From assembly GCA_031549885.1 (NCBI GenBank), contig JAVBPD010000121.1:1-22210 (forward strand): a stretch of DNA of 22,210 nt. Reading direction: 5' to 3'. Shown here in pieces: positions 13,955 to 22,050 of the stretch. The notes under the pieces were generated by a model. It was given only the letters and a program-made list of their open reading frames with translations, did no database searches and had not been told where the DNA came from. Positions within the stretch are counted from its first letter, which is position 1, and the number at the start of each line of letters is the position of its first letter. A program made the translations under genes and the position numbers. Source of the DNA: WQUF01 sp031549885. GTDB taxonomy: Bacteria > Bacillota > Clostridia > Clostridiales > Clostridiaceae.

Positions 13955-14557
13955 TTAAAGTACACCAATTTTTTCAAGCTCTTCTTTAACTATTACATTT
14001 TCTTTAAACCAAATAGTATTTATTCCAAGCTTTTGTGCTGTAATAATATTTTTCTCCATATCATCGATAAACACGCATTCTTTTGGAATTAACTCATGTT
14101 TATTTAAAAGATGTAAATAAATTTCTTCATCTGGCTTTAACATTTTCACATCTGCCGATATTATAATATCATCAAAAAGCTCAAAATAATTAAATTTACC
14201 TCTTACTATATTAAAAGCATCGCTGCCAAAATTAGATATGATGTATAATTTTTTACCTTTTTTCTTTATATCTTTTAATATGGAGGTGTTTTCCTTAATT
14301 GAATTTAAATGATCTTGCCAATTTTTCATAACATGGTCTATTTTATCTTTTAATTCTGGTTTTTTATTAATGAGTATATCTATAGCTTCATCTCTATTTA
14401 AGCTTCCCCTGTCTAATTCTAGCCATATTTCACTTTGGAATATTAACTCCATAATATCGTGAACTTCTTTCCCATTATAGCCAAGGTCAACTAAGTATTT
14501 TTTAGGAGAATACCTCAAAAGCACCCTGCCAACATCAAATATCACATTTTTTATCAA
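13955..14557 (-). CDS. HAD-superfamily hydrolase (YihX/epoxide hydrolase-type subfamily)
   Basis: This 200-residue HAD phosphatase has motif I IFDVGRVLL with D8 as nucleophile, and motif II IISNFG at about 114. The motif III/IV region has KPDEEIYLHLL (about 141-151) and ECVFIDDMEKNI (about 159-170). The second Asp of the usual DxD is replaced by Gly (DVG), normal in the YihX-like branch that dephosphorylates sugar phosphates. The start is TTG (14555-14557) with an AGAGGTGG site five bases upstream. It sits between the acetyltransferase and the VOC gene with short gaps, probably one unit. The exact substrate is unknown. Confidence 0.88.
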   Translation of the reverse strand: MIKNVIFDVGRVLLRYSPKKYLVDLGYNGKEVHDIMELIFQSEIWLELDRGSLNRDEAIDILINKKPELKDKIDHVMKNWQDHLNSIKENTSILKDIKKKGKKLYIISNFGSDAFNIVRGKFNYFELFDDIIISADVKMLKPDEEIYLHLLNKHELIPKECVFIDDMEKNIITAQKLGINTIWFKENVIVKEELEKIGVL

Positions 14558-14578
14558 AATACCACCTCTTTAAATTAT

Positions 14579-15817
14579 TTAAAAATTAGTAAAGCATAGA
14601 GGTTTTTCAGCTGTACTAAATATAACATCGAGCTTTTGTAAATATCCTTCATCAGATATTTTTACAAGTCCATATTTATAAAGCGACTTTAAATTTACAG
14701 CACAAGTTATAATAGAAGAAAAATCAGCTATATCCATAGTTAATTCCACATCATAATTTTCTAAAGAACTGCAAAAAGCTTTTCCATTGACAAATTTAAT
14801 CATAAAGCTCCTGTTATTTTCTTCAATAAAAGTATCTACTATATTTAATTTTAAATTTAAATTTTCACCATTAAAATCGTGATCTTTTAAAGAAATAAAA
14901 AGCTCCTCCACATCTGTTACCCTATACATTATTCCCATTCCTCTTGAACTTGATTTATGATATACAGATGTTAATAAATCATTAGAATAATCTCTAGGAT
15001 CTTTTAATGCATATATTAAATTTTCATCGCTTATATTTATTATAACATATCTAAACTGATCATTTTGGCTCTTTAAAAATGATGCAAATTCAAGAAATAC
15101 ATCAGGTCCATCAAATAAAATTTCTGAAATTATCATATCATTTATTAAAAAGCTATCTTCTCTTCCAATTTTAAATTGCGAAATTATATAACCCATTATT
15201 TTTTCATCTTTAACAAATCCAAAAACTTTATTTGAAGTATTTTCTAATAAACTTTTAATTTCATCCTCTGTCTTTTCAATTAACCCATTGGTGTTTTTTA
15301 CCTTTTCCTTATAAAATTCATATAACATCTTGCTATTTTCTATATTTAAAACCTTTATATGATCTTTTTTAGATAAAGCTTTTATATTTTTAGGATGAAT
15401 TTTAAATTGATTCATAAATGTGCCAAACCCGAAGCCCATATTTTTATAAAACTCTGGGCTAAAGGCGTATAAAAGAGCAATTGAAGCTTTTTCTTCCCTA
15501 GCTTTATATAAGAAAAATTTCATTATTTCTTTTGCCACCTTTTCTTTTTTGTTGCACACATGAACTGCTATATTTCCAACTCCAGTTGCCTTAACCATCT
15601 CATTTAAAAGGTTCATCTTAAAATCATGAATTCTCATGGCGCCAACTGCTTTATCTAAATCATATACTCCATAAAAATTTATAAATTCCGATTTATTGCG
15701 CTCTATTAATGCCTTTTTATAATCATCGCTTTTCATTTTGATTCCAGGATAAGCATTTAAAAAAATATCAGTTAAATTTAACAATTTATCATCATTTACT
15801 AAATCTACTCTATACAT
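14579..15817 (-). CDS. Eis-like GNAT N-acetyltransferase with C-terminal SCP2-like domain
   Basis: This 412-residue protein has the Eis family layout: an N-terminal GNAT domain with VGAMRIHDF and VKATGVGNIAVHV, then LLYAFSPEFYKNMGFGFG (the conserved F-Y-x-x-x-GF motif). A second GNAT half carries KVFGFVKDEKIMGYIISQF, and the C-terminal sterol-carrier-like domain starts around MYRVTDVEELF. Like Mycobacterium Eis it ends in Phe, whose carboxylate serves in catalysis. Family members acetylate amines, including aminoglycosides, but the natural substrate here is not known. The ATG follows AAGGAG and overlaps the end of the pseudouridine synthase gene by 13 bases, showing coupling. Confidence 0.85.
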   Translation of the reverse strand: MYRVDLVNDDKLLNLTDIFLNAYPGIKMKSDDYKKALIERNKSEFINFYGVYDLDKAVGAMRIHDFKMNLLNEMVKATGVGNIAVHVCNKKEKVAKEIMKFFLYKAREEKASIALLYAFSPEFYKNMGFGFGTFMNQFKIHPKNIKALSKKDHIKVLNIENSKMLYEFYKEKVKNTNGLIEKTEDEIKSLLENTSNKVFGFVKDEKIMGYIISQFKIGREDSFLINDMIISEILFDGPDVFLEFASFLKSQNDQFRYVIINISDENLIYALKDPRDYSNDLLTSVYHKSSSRGMGIMYRVTDVEELFISLKDHDFNGENLNLKLNIVDTFIEENNRSFMIKFVNGKAFCSSLENYDVELTMDIADFSSIITCAVNLKSLYKYGLVKISDEGYLQKLDVIFSTAEKPLCFTNF

Positions 15818-16719
15818 AAACCGCTCCTTAATTTATCAATAGCCTCATGCATATCAGAAGGCATAGCTCCTTCAAACTCCATTAATTTTAGCGTTTTAGG
15901 ATGCTTAAATGAAATAAAATATGCATGAAGCGCTTGTCTTAATATAATGTGATCATCATTGCTTTCTCCATATAACTTATCTCCATATATTGGGTGGCCT
16001 AAGCTTTCTAAATGAACTCTTATTTGATGAGTTCTCCCAGTTATTAAATTAAGTTTTAAAAGTGAAGCATCTTTAAACTCTTCTAAAACTTCATATTCAG
16101 TTATGCTTTCTTTACCTCTTTCATCAATGGTTCTTTTTATTACATCTTCGCTTTCCCTGTAAATAGGCAAATTAATTACTCCATTTTTTTCTTTTAATAT
16201 TCCATGGCAAATGGTTAAATACTTTTTAACATAATCTTCAGTTCTCATTATTTTTGAAAAATAAGAATGTGTAAATTGATTTTTAGCTGTTATCACAAGC
16301 CCTGAGGTGCCCATGTCAAGCCTATTTACAAGCCTCACTATGGTATTTTCGTTATTTTTTCTAAAGTGATAGATTAAACCATTAGCTAAAGTTTCACTTT
16401 GATGAGATTTTGTAGGGTGCACAACAATATTTGGCGGTTTATTTACAATTATAAAATCCTCATCTTCATATACAATATCTAAATCCATCTCTTCTGCCTC
16501 TATTTGCTGATCTTCATCTTTTTCTAGTAAAATTTGAACTTTATCATTTAACTTCACTTTATAATTTAATAGTTCTACTCTGTCATTTACAAATATTTTG
16601 TGCTCTCTAGCTGAATGCTTTATTAACCTTGAGGATAAATGTTGGCATTCTCTTAAGTAAAACCTTAACTTCTTATCCTTTCCCTTTTCATCAACAATAT
16701 ATATAAGTGAATTAATCAT
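15805..16719 (-). CDS. RluA/RluD-family pseudouridine synthase
   Basis: This enzyme isomerises uridines to pseudouridine in rRNA or tRNA. Of its 304 residues, the N-terminal 75 are an S4-like RNA-binding domain (VELLNYKVKLNDKVQILL), followed by the catalytic domain with VNKPPNIVVHPT (92-103) and RLVNRLDMGTSGLVI (129-143), in which D135 is the catalytic aspartate. LKLNLITGRTHQIRVHLESL is the downstream conserved motif. It overlaps the end of yqeK by 8 bases and takes the place that rsfS often has downstream of yqeK. Which of RluA, RluC or RluD it resembles most cannot be told by eye, so no symbol is given. Confidence 0.92.
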   Translation of the reverse strand: MINSLIYIVDEKGKDKKLRFYLRECQHLSSRLIKHSAREHKIFVNDRVELLNYKVKLNDKVQILLEKDEDQQIEAEEMDLDIVYEDEDFIIVNKPPNIVVHPTKSHQSETLANGLIYHFRKNNENTIVRLVNRLDMGTSGLVITAKNQFTHSYFSKIMRTEDYVKKYLTICHGILKEKNGVINLPIYRESEDVIKRTIDERGKESITEYEVLEEFKDASLLKLNLITGRTHQIRVHLESLGHPIYGDKLYGESNDDHIILRQALHAYFISFKHPKTLKLMEFEGAMPSDMHEAIDKLRSGLCIE

Positions 16720-17299
16720 CTAATTCCCCTTTTTTAATTTTAGATAAAATATAAAAATTTCTGCATTCAACAGACTTTGGATGAATGCATTTATTTTTAG
16801 AAATTATTCTAGTTAATTCAATATTAAAATACATAACTATGGTCTCATCTAAATCAGTTATTGCCATTTTTCTAAGCTCTAAAACACCTTTAAAATCTCT
16901 TCCTTTTTCAATTTTATCAGAAACAAATATAACCTTTTCAAATGTGCTCATATTTGCTCTTCCTGTGGTATGATACAAAATGCCATTTAAAATATCTTCA
17001 TCATAAACATTAAATTTGCTCTTTGCTATAAAAGCTCCAACAGCTGAATGCAATATGCTTTTATAATCATAATCCATCTCATTTAAAAGTCCATTTTCTC
17101 TTGATATTCTAATGAGATCTTCTTTGTCAATATCCTTAGCACAATCATGCAAAAGAGCTGAAATCTTAACCTTCATTAAATCAAGGCCATAGATTTTCCC
17201 TAAATCCATGGCCATATCACAAACTCTCATAACATGATCATATCTATATTCTGTCAAATTCTCTTTTAAATATTTATTAATTTCTTCTATATTAACCAT
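16712..17299 (-). CDS. yqeK: YqeK HD-domain phosphohydrolase
   Basis: YqeK hydrolyses diadenosine tetraphosphate symmetrically to two ADP. The 195-residue protein has the HD-domain metal ligands H22 (YRYDHVMRV) and H51-D52 (ALLHDCAKDI), followed by HSAVGAFIA and ILYHTTGR. The frame is open to GTG 17308, but ATG 17297-17299 has GAAGGTGA upstream and overlaps the nadD stop, the usual coupled arrangement. It belongs to the obg-yhbY-nadD-yqeK gene group. Confidence 0.93.
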   Translation of the reverse strand: MVNIEEINKYLKENLTEYRYDHVMRVCDMAMDLGKIYGLDLMKVKISALLHDCAKDIDKEDLIRISRENGLLNEMDYDYKSILHSAVGAFIAKSKFNVYDEDILNGILYHTTGRANMSTFEKVIFVSDKIEKGRDFKGVLELRKMAITDLDETIVMYFNIELTRIISKNKCIHPKSVECRNFYILSKIKKGELDD

Positions 17300-17912
17300 T
17301 AGCGTCACCTTCTACAATATAGAGTTTATTTTTCTTTATATAATCGTAAGTTTCCTTAGTTATAAAAGGCGTTTTCTTCCCCTCAGCTATTAACTTTCTT
17401 ATCATAGTAGATGAAATGTCAAGCCTTGGAACTTTTAATATTTCAATATGACCTTTGTATTTATCAGTTAAATTATCTTTTGCTTTAATTAAATCATATA
17501 TTTCCTCTTCAGCTCTAGGATAAACCAATAATTTTATTTTATTTAGTATTAATTCTACATTTCTCCAAGAAGGAAACTCTAAAAGAGAATCTCCTCCCAT
17601 TAAAAAATACCACTCTACATCATTTTCTTTGTTTATAAACTGCTCTATAGTTTGATAAGTATAATTTATTCCACCTTTATGAATTTCATAGGTATCTAAT
17701 AAAAATAAAGGTTCATCCTTTAAAGAAATCTCAATCATATTTATACGATGATTTGAAGAAGAAATGTAATTGCTTATTTTATGAGGTGGAACTGCTGCAG
17801 GCAGAAATATTACTTCAGATAAGCATTTTTGATACATTGCCTCATATGCTACATTTAAATGTCCAATATGGATAGGGTCAAATGTACCTCCAAATATGCA
17901 TTTTCTCTTCAT
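17292..17912 (-). CDS. nadD: Nicotinate-nucleotide adenylyltransferase NadD
   Basis: NadD joins nicotinate mononucleotide with ATP to give deamido-NAD, a step of NAD synthesis. The 206-residue sequence shows the nucleotidyltransferase motif GGTFDPIHIGH (8-18) with the HxGH signature, MGGDSLLEFPSW (105-116) and ISSTMIR (166-172) near the end. All expected active-site motifs are present. The ATG overlaps the yhbY stop codon and the end overlaps yqeK, so the three are coupled. Length and order are those of other Firmicutes. Confidence 0.96.
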   Translation of the reverse strand: MKRKCIFGGTFDPIHIGHLNVAYEAMYQKCLSEVIFLPAAVPPHKISNYISSSNHRINMIEISLKDEPLFLLDTYEIHKGGINYTYQTIEQFINKENDVEWYFLMGGDSLLEFPSWRNVELILNKIKLLVYPRAEEEIYDLIKAKDNLTDKYKGHIEILKVPRLDISSTMIRKLIAEGKKTPFITKETYDYIKKNKLYIVEGDANG

Positions 17913-18199
17913 GGCAATATTATTTTAGGATCATCTTTTGATTTTCTATACAATGTAATTTTGCTTCCTACTATTGAAACAAACTCGCATTTTAATTTTT
18001 CACATAAAATTTTGCTTATTTCAAGGGGCTCATAAGAGCTATTATTTAAAACAGATATTTTAATCAATTCTCTCTTTTCTATTGCGCTATTAAGCGCATC
18101 TATCATATTTTCCCCTATTTCTTCTTTTCCTACATTAAAAATTGGCTTCATATTATTTGCCATTTTTTTTAAAAAACTTCTTTGTTTTCCAGTCAACAT
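17909..18199 (-). CDS. yhbY: YhbY family ribosome-assembly RNA-binding protein
   Basis: This is a stand-alone CRM domain protein of 96 residues that binds pre-50S ribosomes. It has the typical start MLTGKQRSFLKKMANNMKPI, then FNVGKEEIGENMIDALN, RELIKISVLNNS and the end VGSKITLYRKS. In the CRM family the GxxG loop is usually in that first half; here it is seen as the GKEEIG loop. An AGGAGG site lies just before the ATG. It is 9 bp after obg, in line with their shared role in ribosome assembly. Confidence 0.93.
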   Translation of the reverse strand: MLTGKQRSFLKKMANNMKPIFNVGKEEIGENMIDALNSAIEKRELIKISVLNNSSYEPLEISKILCEKLKCEFVSIVGSKITLYRKSKDDPKIILP

Positions 18200-18208
18200 T
18201 TTTTCCTC

Positions 18209-19483
18209 CTAAATAGTGTATACAAATTCAAAATCATTAAGCCTTACAGTGTCTCCGTCTTTTATTCCCATTGATTTAAGTTTATCAATAACTCCTTTAT
18301 TTTTTAACACTTTGTGGAAATAAGTTAAAGAATATGGGTTATTTATATTTACAGCCTGAAAAAGCCTATCTACAAAGCTTCCCGATACTATAAATAAGTC
18401 ATCTTGTTTTTCAATTTCATAAGTAAAGTGCTTTTCTTCTTCTTCATATAATTCATCTTCTTCATATAATTTTATATCCTTAGGTATTGATTTCAGTATT
18501 TCTGAAGCTCTCATAAGTATTTCTCTTATGCCGCTCATTGTAGCTACAGATATCTCAAATATATCACCTGCACCAATTTCCTTTAATTTATTTTTTACAT
18601 CCTCTATTTTTTCCTTTTCATATACTAAATCTATTTTATTTAAAGCTACAATTTGAGGTCTATCCCATAGCTTTATGCTATATTTCTTTAACTCTTCATT
18701 TATAGCTTTATAATCCTCTATAGGATCTCTTCCTTCAAGCCCTGATACATCAATTATATGTATTAAAAGCCTAGTTCTCTCAATGTGCCTTAAAAATTGA
18801 ATGCCAAGCCCTGAGCCTTCTGCAGCTCCTTCAATTATTCCGGGAATATCTGCTATTATAAAAGGTTCCACATCTTTATAATCCACAACGCCTAAATTTG
18901 GAGTTATAGTTGTAAAATGATAATTTGCAATTTTAGGCTTTGCATTGGAAACTAAAGCTAAAAGGCTTGATTTTCCCACATTAGGGAATCCTAATAATCC
19001 CACATCTGCAAGTAACTTTAATTCTAAAATAACATTTCTTTCTTCACCTGGCATACCAGGCTCTGCAAAATCAGGTGCTTGCCTTGTGGCAGTTGCAAAT
19101 TTTACATTTCCCTTACCACCTTTTCCACCTTTTGCAACAACATATCGCTGGCTATCAAATGAAAGATCTGCCATAACCTTATTTGACGCCACATCTCTTA
19201 CTATAGTACCAATAGGAACTTTTATATACACATCTTTTCCATCTTTTCCATAGCATTTTTGCCCCGAACCATTTTCTCCATTATCTGCTACAAATTTCTT
19301 TTTAAACTTAAATTCTAAAAGAGTATTTATATTTTTATCAGAAATTAAAATTACATCTCCACCTCTGCCACCATCTCCGCCATCAGGGCCCCCAAGTGGA
19401 GCATATTTTTCCCTTCTAAATGAAATGGATCCATTTCCTCCATTTCCAGATTTTACAAATATTTTTGCAATGTCAATAAACAT
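18209..19483 (-). CDS. obg: GTPase Obg (CgtA)
   Basis: Obg is an essential GTPase in 50S assembly and stress response. The 424 residues show the glycine-rich N-terminal Obg fold (KSGNGGNGSISFRREK and GGPDGGDGGRGGDV, 11-44). The G domain has G1 GFPNVGKSS (165-173), G3 DIPG (212-215) and G4 NKID (282-285). The C-terminal OCT domain ends in DTVRLNDFEFVYTI. A GTG five codons upstream is possible, but MFIDIAKIFVK is the usual start of clostridial Obg, so ATG 19481-19483 is chosen. It is separated from rpmA by a terminator-like hairpin, so its expression may be tuned relative to the ribosomal genes. Confidence 0.97.
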   Translation of the reverse strand: MFIDIAKIFVKSGNGGNGSISFRREKYAPLGGPDGGDGGRGGDVILISDKNINTLLEFKFKKKFVADNGENGSGQKCYGKDGKDVYIKVPIGTIVRDVASNKVMADLSFDSQRYVVAKGGKGGKGNVKFATATRQAPDFAEPGMPGEERNVILELKLLADVGLLGFPNVGKSSLLALVSNAKPKIANYHFTTITPNLGVVDYKDVEPFIIADIPGIIEGAAEGSGLGIQFLRHIERTRLLIHIIDVSGLEGRDPIEDYKAINEELKKYSIKLWDRPQIVALNKIDLVYEKEKIEDVKNKLKEIGAGDIFEISVATMSGIREILMRASEILKSIPKDIKLYEEDELYEEEEKHFTYEIEKQDDLFIVSGSFVDRLFQAVNINNPYSLTYFHKVLKNKGVIDKLKSMGIKDGDTVRLNDFEFVYTI

Positions 19484-19518
19484 TTTACCACTTACCACCT
19501 TCTTTTATATAATTTTAA

Positions 19519-19536
19519 AGCACCCCTAAGGGTGCT
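19519..19536 (-). terminator. Hairpin terminator between rpmA and obg
   Basis: AGCACCC (19519-19525) and GGGTGCT (19530-19536) form a seven-pair G+C-rich stem with a 4-nt loop, followed on the minus strand by TTTAAAATT. It would end part of the ribosomal protein transcript ahead of obg; the short T tail suggests incomplete termination. Confidence 0.75.
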
Positions 19537-19556
19537 CAAAAACTTACTATGCTATC

Positions 19557-19844
19557 TTAAGAAACTTCTGTTTTATAAACTGAAGCCTTTTTCTTTGTCT
19601 TTCCAAATCTTTCAAATTTAACAATTCCATCTACCTTAGCAAATAAAGTGTCATCTTTGCCAATGCCTACATTTAAGCCAGGATGTATTTTTGTTCCTCT
19701 TTGTCTAATTAAAATATTTCCAGCAAGAACAAATTGACCATCACCAGCTTTAACTCCAAGCCTTTTAGATTGGCTGTCTCTTCCGTTTCTTGTGCTACCT
19801 GCTCCTTTTTTAGAAGCAAATAATTGAAGATCAATTCTAAACAT
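19557..19844 (-). CDS. rpmA: 50S ribosomal protein L27 with cleavable N-terminus
   Basis: bL27, 95 residues, reaches the peptidyl transferase centre with its N-terminus. It starts MFRIDLQLFASKKGAGST: the LQLF/ASKKG junction is the site cut by the protease Prp in Firmicutes, exposing the mature end needed for function. The rest (RNGRDSQSKRLGVKAGDG, IRQRGTKIHPG) is standard. An AGGAGGTG site precedes the ATG. It lies directly downstream of the prp gene, the normal pairing. Confidence 0.98.
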   Translation of the reverse strand: MFRIDLQLFASKKGAGSTRNGRDSQSKRLGVKAGDGQFVLAGNILIRQRGTKIHPGLNVGIGKDDTLFAKVDGIVKFERFGKTKKKASVYKTEVS

Positions 19845-19855
19845 AAATGCACCTC

Positions 19856-20191
19856 CTAATCAACTAAACTCATATATTTACTGTAGTTTTCTACTTCTAA
19901 TAACTTATTAATTGTGACTTCCATGGTTTTAAGTAAAACCTGGCAGTTTAATTTTTGTTCATCTTCTAAATGTGAAATATCGCATTTTACAAATCCAGAT
20001 TCCACTTCATATCTTGGAGAATATTTTAAAACTTCCCCTATTCCATAAAGCGTAGACTGAGCTAACATGCTTACAGATGAACAAAGGATTTTGTCTTCTA
20101 TTAATTTTTTATTTGTTTTGAAATTTGCATGACCTTTTATTTCAAATCCAATTAAGTACTTTTCATCTTTAAAAAACTTTATAAAAATCAT
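19856..20191 (-). CDS. prp: Ribosomal-processing cysteine protease Prp
   Basis: Prp removes the N-terminal leader of L27. This 111-residue protein has the family pattern GHA followed by C-S-x-V-S: His21 in KGHANF and Cys37 in ILCSSVSMLAQ are the expected catalytic pair. In Staphylococcus aureus Prp the two are 12 residues apart (His22, Cys34, from memory); here the spacing is 16, so the loop is about four residues longer (FKTNKKLIEDK). The remaining helices look normal. The ATG overlaps the rplU stop, and rpmA follows 11 bp later, so enzyme and substrate are co-expressed. Confidence 0.93.
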   Translation of the reverse strand: MIFIKFFKDEKYLIGFEIKGHANFKTNKKLIEDKILCSSVSMLAQSTLYGIGEVLKYSPRYEVESGFVKCDISHLEDEQKLNCQVLLKTMEVTINKLLEVENYSKYMSLVD

Positions 20192-20508
20192 AGAGCGCTT
20201 GGAACAATTTTCTCAACTACAAGCTTTGTATAGCTTTGTCTATGTCCAGTTTTCTTTCTATAATGCTTTTTAGGCTTATATTTCATAACTATGATCTTTT
20301 TAGCTCTACCTTGGGATATAACTTTACATGAAACCAAAGCTCCATTTAAAAATGGCTCTCCTACTGTTATGTCTCCATCATTTTCAATAGCTAATACTTC
20401 CGTTAAATCAACAGTTGAATTAGCTTCTGCTTCTAATTTTTCAACATATAAAACATCGCCTTCAGTTACTCTGTACTGTTTTCCTCCAGTTTTTATAATT
20501 GCATACAT
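20188..20508 (-). CDS. rplU: 50S ribosomal protein L21
   Basis: bL21, 106 residues, binds 23S rRNA near L20. It has the typical start MYAIIKTGGKQYRVTEGD and the basic MKYKPKKHYRKKTGHRQ segment towards the C-terminus followed by the TKLVVEKI end. A strong AAGGAGGTG site precedes the ATG. It is the first gene of the rplU-prp-rpmA group, with its own leader and promoter upstream. Confidence 0.97.
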   Translation of the reverse strand: MYAIIKTGGKQYRVTEGDVLYVEKLEAEANSTVDLTEVLAIENDGDITVGEPFLNGALVSCKVISQGRAKKIIVMKYKPKKHYRKKTGHRQSYTKLVVEKIVPSAL

Positions 20509-20530
20509 TTAAAATACACCTCCTTAATAT

Positions 20531-20583
20531 ACGGATTCGCCTCTTAAGGTGAGCAAAAAGCTACTTAGAACCTCTTCAGTGCG
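20531..20583 (-). promoter_or_regulatory. Structured L21-type leader of the rplU mRNA
   Basis: The untranslated region can fold: GGTTC (20572-20568) with GAATCC (20538-20533, one bulged base), enclosing GTAGC/GCTCAC and CCTT/GAGG. Position and shape fit the Rfam L21_leader family, which is thought to control the operon, probably by L21 binding. I recognised the class from position and pairing, not from an alignment. Confidence 0.5.
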
Positions 20584-20594
20584 ATAACATTAGT

Positions 20595-20623
20595 ATTCTA
20601 TCATAAGTGAATTCATAAGTAAA
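20595..20623 (-). promoter_or_regulatory. Predicted promoter of the rplU operon
   Basis: On the minus strand TTTACT (20623-20618), 17 bases, TAGAAT (20600-20595), with TGA directly before the -10 box. It would start RNA around 20588, just ahead of the L21-type leader. Confidence 0.5.
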
Positions 20624-20667
20624 GAACAAAAAGTTTACAAAAATAAAGTAAAGAAGATGAACCTAAG

Positions 20668-20694
20668 AACATAAGGGTTAATTACCCTTATGTT
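20668..20694 (-). terminator. Hairpin after the deaminase gene
   Basis: AACATAAGGG (20668-20677) and CCCTTATGTT (20685-20694) form a perfect ten-pair stem with a 7-nt loop, 16 bp past the deaminase stop codon. The minus-strand tail is only moderately T-rich, so termination strength is uncertain. Confidence 0.65.
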
Positions 20695-20709
20695 TCTTAT
20701 ATTTTATAA

Positions 20710-21726
20710 TTAATATTTCCACTTTTCTACCCATTCATCAAAGCGAGGCAACAAATGCTTACCTTTTATTGAATACTCTAAGCTATTTCTAGCTAGTGTA
20801 ATAATTTGATCCTCATCAAACCCAATTTCCTCCACCACTCCTTCATATTCATAGAGCAAATCTCCCACATATGGTGGATCATCTGAGCTTATGGAACAGA
20901 TCACGCCTTGTGCCATAAGTGGCTTAATTGAATGAGATTTTAAATCAGGAAAAAGCCTTGTCATAATATTTGACCTTGTGCACATAGCAAGGAGTATCTT
21001 TCGATCGTGCAAATATTTAACTAATTTCGGATCATCAATTGCACGAACTCCATGATCAATTCTTTCACAGCCAAGGACATCAATTGCGTCCCAAATATTC
21101 TGACATCCATCATCTTCCCCAGCATGTGCAGCCTTAAAGAGTCCCATTTTTCCCGCAATTTCATATGATTCTTTATGTTTAATACAAGGATGACCTTTTT
21201 CTTCACAGTCCATTCCTATGCCATCAATCATATATAAATACGGCTCAAGATTTTTAACAAAATTTACACAAGTCTCAGAAGAAAGGCTCCTATCTATGCC
21301 TGCTATAAATACAATCTCCACACCAAAATCCTTCTTTACAGCCTTTCTTCCAGACTCATATCCTTTCATAACCACATCTAAAGGAATGCCTCTCACTTCA
21401 TTAAGTGGATAATCCAAATGCAATTCCTGATAGATAATATTTTGATCATATGCATTTTTACCTAAATCGTATATAACATCATGATAATCTTCTTCATTTA
21501 TACAGACTGAATTTATTGTGCGATCTGATACCATAAATGAATTTAAATCCACAACATTGTTTTTAATATATCTTGCCATATCTTCTTCAGAATTAAAAGG
21601 TAATTTAATTTTATTTTTCTTTGAAAGTTTTAACGCAGTCCTTGCAGGTATTGAACCTTCAATATGAATGTGATTTTCACCCTTTGGAATTTGCCTAATT
21701 AATTCATTCATTCTTTCTGTAAGCAT
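20710..21726 (-). CDS. add: Adenosine/adenine deaminase
   Basis: This is a zinc hydrolase that turns adenosine into inosine (or adenine into hypoxanthine). The 338 residues carry all catalytic motifs: HIHIEGS with zinc ligands H19 and H21, HAGED with H201 and E204, IDHGVRA with H225, and SSDDPPYVG with D282 and D283. The sequence does not settle between the adenosine and adenine branches, so the symbol is tentative. It lies 18 bp downstream of a nucleoside-type ABC transporter ATPase, which supports a purine nucleoside uptake and salvage role. An AAGGGGT site precedes the ATG. Confidence 0.88.
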   Translation of the reverse strand: MLTERMNELIRQIPKGENHIHIEGSIPARTALKLSKKNKIKLPFNSEEDMARYIKNNVVDLNSFMVSDRTINSVCINEEDYHDVIYDLGKNAYDQNIIYQELHLDYPLNEVRGIPLDVVMKGYESGRKAVKKDFGVEIVFIAGIDRSLSSETCVNFVKNLEPYLYMIDGIGMDCEEKGHPCIKHKESYEIAGKMGLFKAAHAGEDDGCQNIWDAIDVLGCERIDHGVRAIDDPKLVKYLHDRKILLAMCTRSNIMTRLFPDLKSHSIKPLMAQGVICSISSDDPPYVGDLLYEYEGVVEEIGFDEDQIITLARNSLEYSIKGKHLLPRFDEWVEKWKY

Positions 21727-21744
21727 ACTTTTACCCCTTTAAAT

Positions 21745-22050
21745 TTATTTTACTCCAGCCATTAAAAGCCCAAGCTTCTCGCGGTTTGCATCTTTTTGAT
21801 CAATTGTATCCATGACTTTGCCACTATATAGTACAACTATCCTATCTGATAACTCCATAATTTCTGATAGTTCTGTTGAAACAAGTAGAACTGCAGCCCC
21901 TTCATCACGGGCCTTAATAATTTGATTTTGAATATATTTTGTTGCACCAATATCAAGACCCCTATCTGGATGTACTGCAATAATTAATTCAGGCTTTCTA
22001 TCAAGTTCTCTACCTACAACAAATTTTTGTTGATTACCTCCTGACAATTT
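21745..22050 (-). pseudogene. 3' remnant of a nucleoside-type ABC transporter ATPase
   Basis: Only the last 100 or so codons remain. They begin at the ABC signature LSGGNQQKFVVGREL, then VHPDRGLDIGATKYIQNQII (Walker B/D-loop region; a degenerate form without the usual DEPT, as in the second half of these double ATPases), LLVSTELSEIMELSDRI (H-loop replaced by Thr-Glu) and the C-terminal MAGVK. This matches the second domain of ribose/nucleoside ATPases such as the YufO/NupO type. The upstream part has been replaced by an IS5-family element whose end lies at about 22051. No functional ATPase can be made from what is left. Confidence 0.85.

Noticed and set aside
13955..14557. HAD protein with missing second Asp (DVG instead of DxD)
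   Set aside because: This is the normal form in the YihX-like branch, so it is not evidence of loss of function.
18945..19253. Plus-strand ORF of 102 codons
   Set aside because: It is the reverse strand of the obg GTPase domain; its Pro/Phe-rich composition is typical of a shadow frame of a glycine-rich gene.
21745..22047. ABC ATPase fragment as an intact small gene starting at TTG
   Set aside because: The TTG is the Leu of the LSGG signature; the fragment lacks Walker A and cannot be a functional ATPase.
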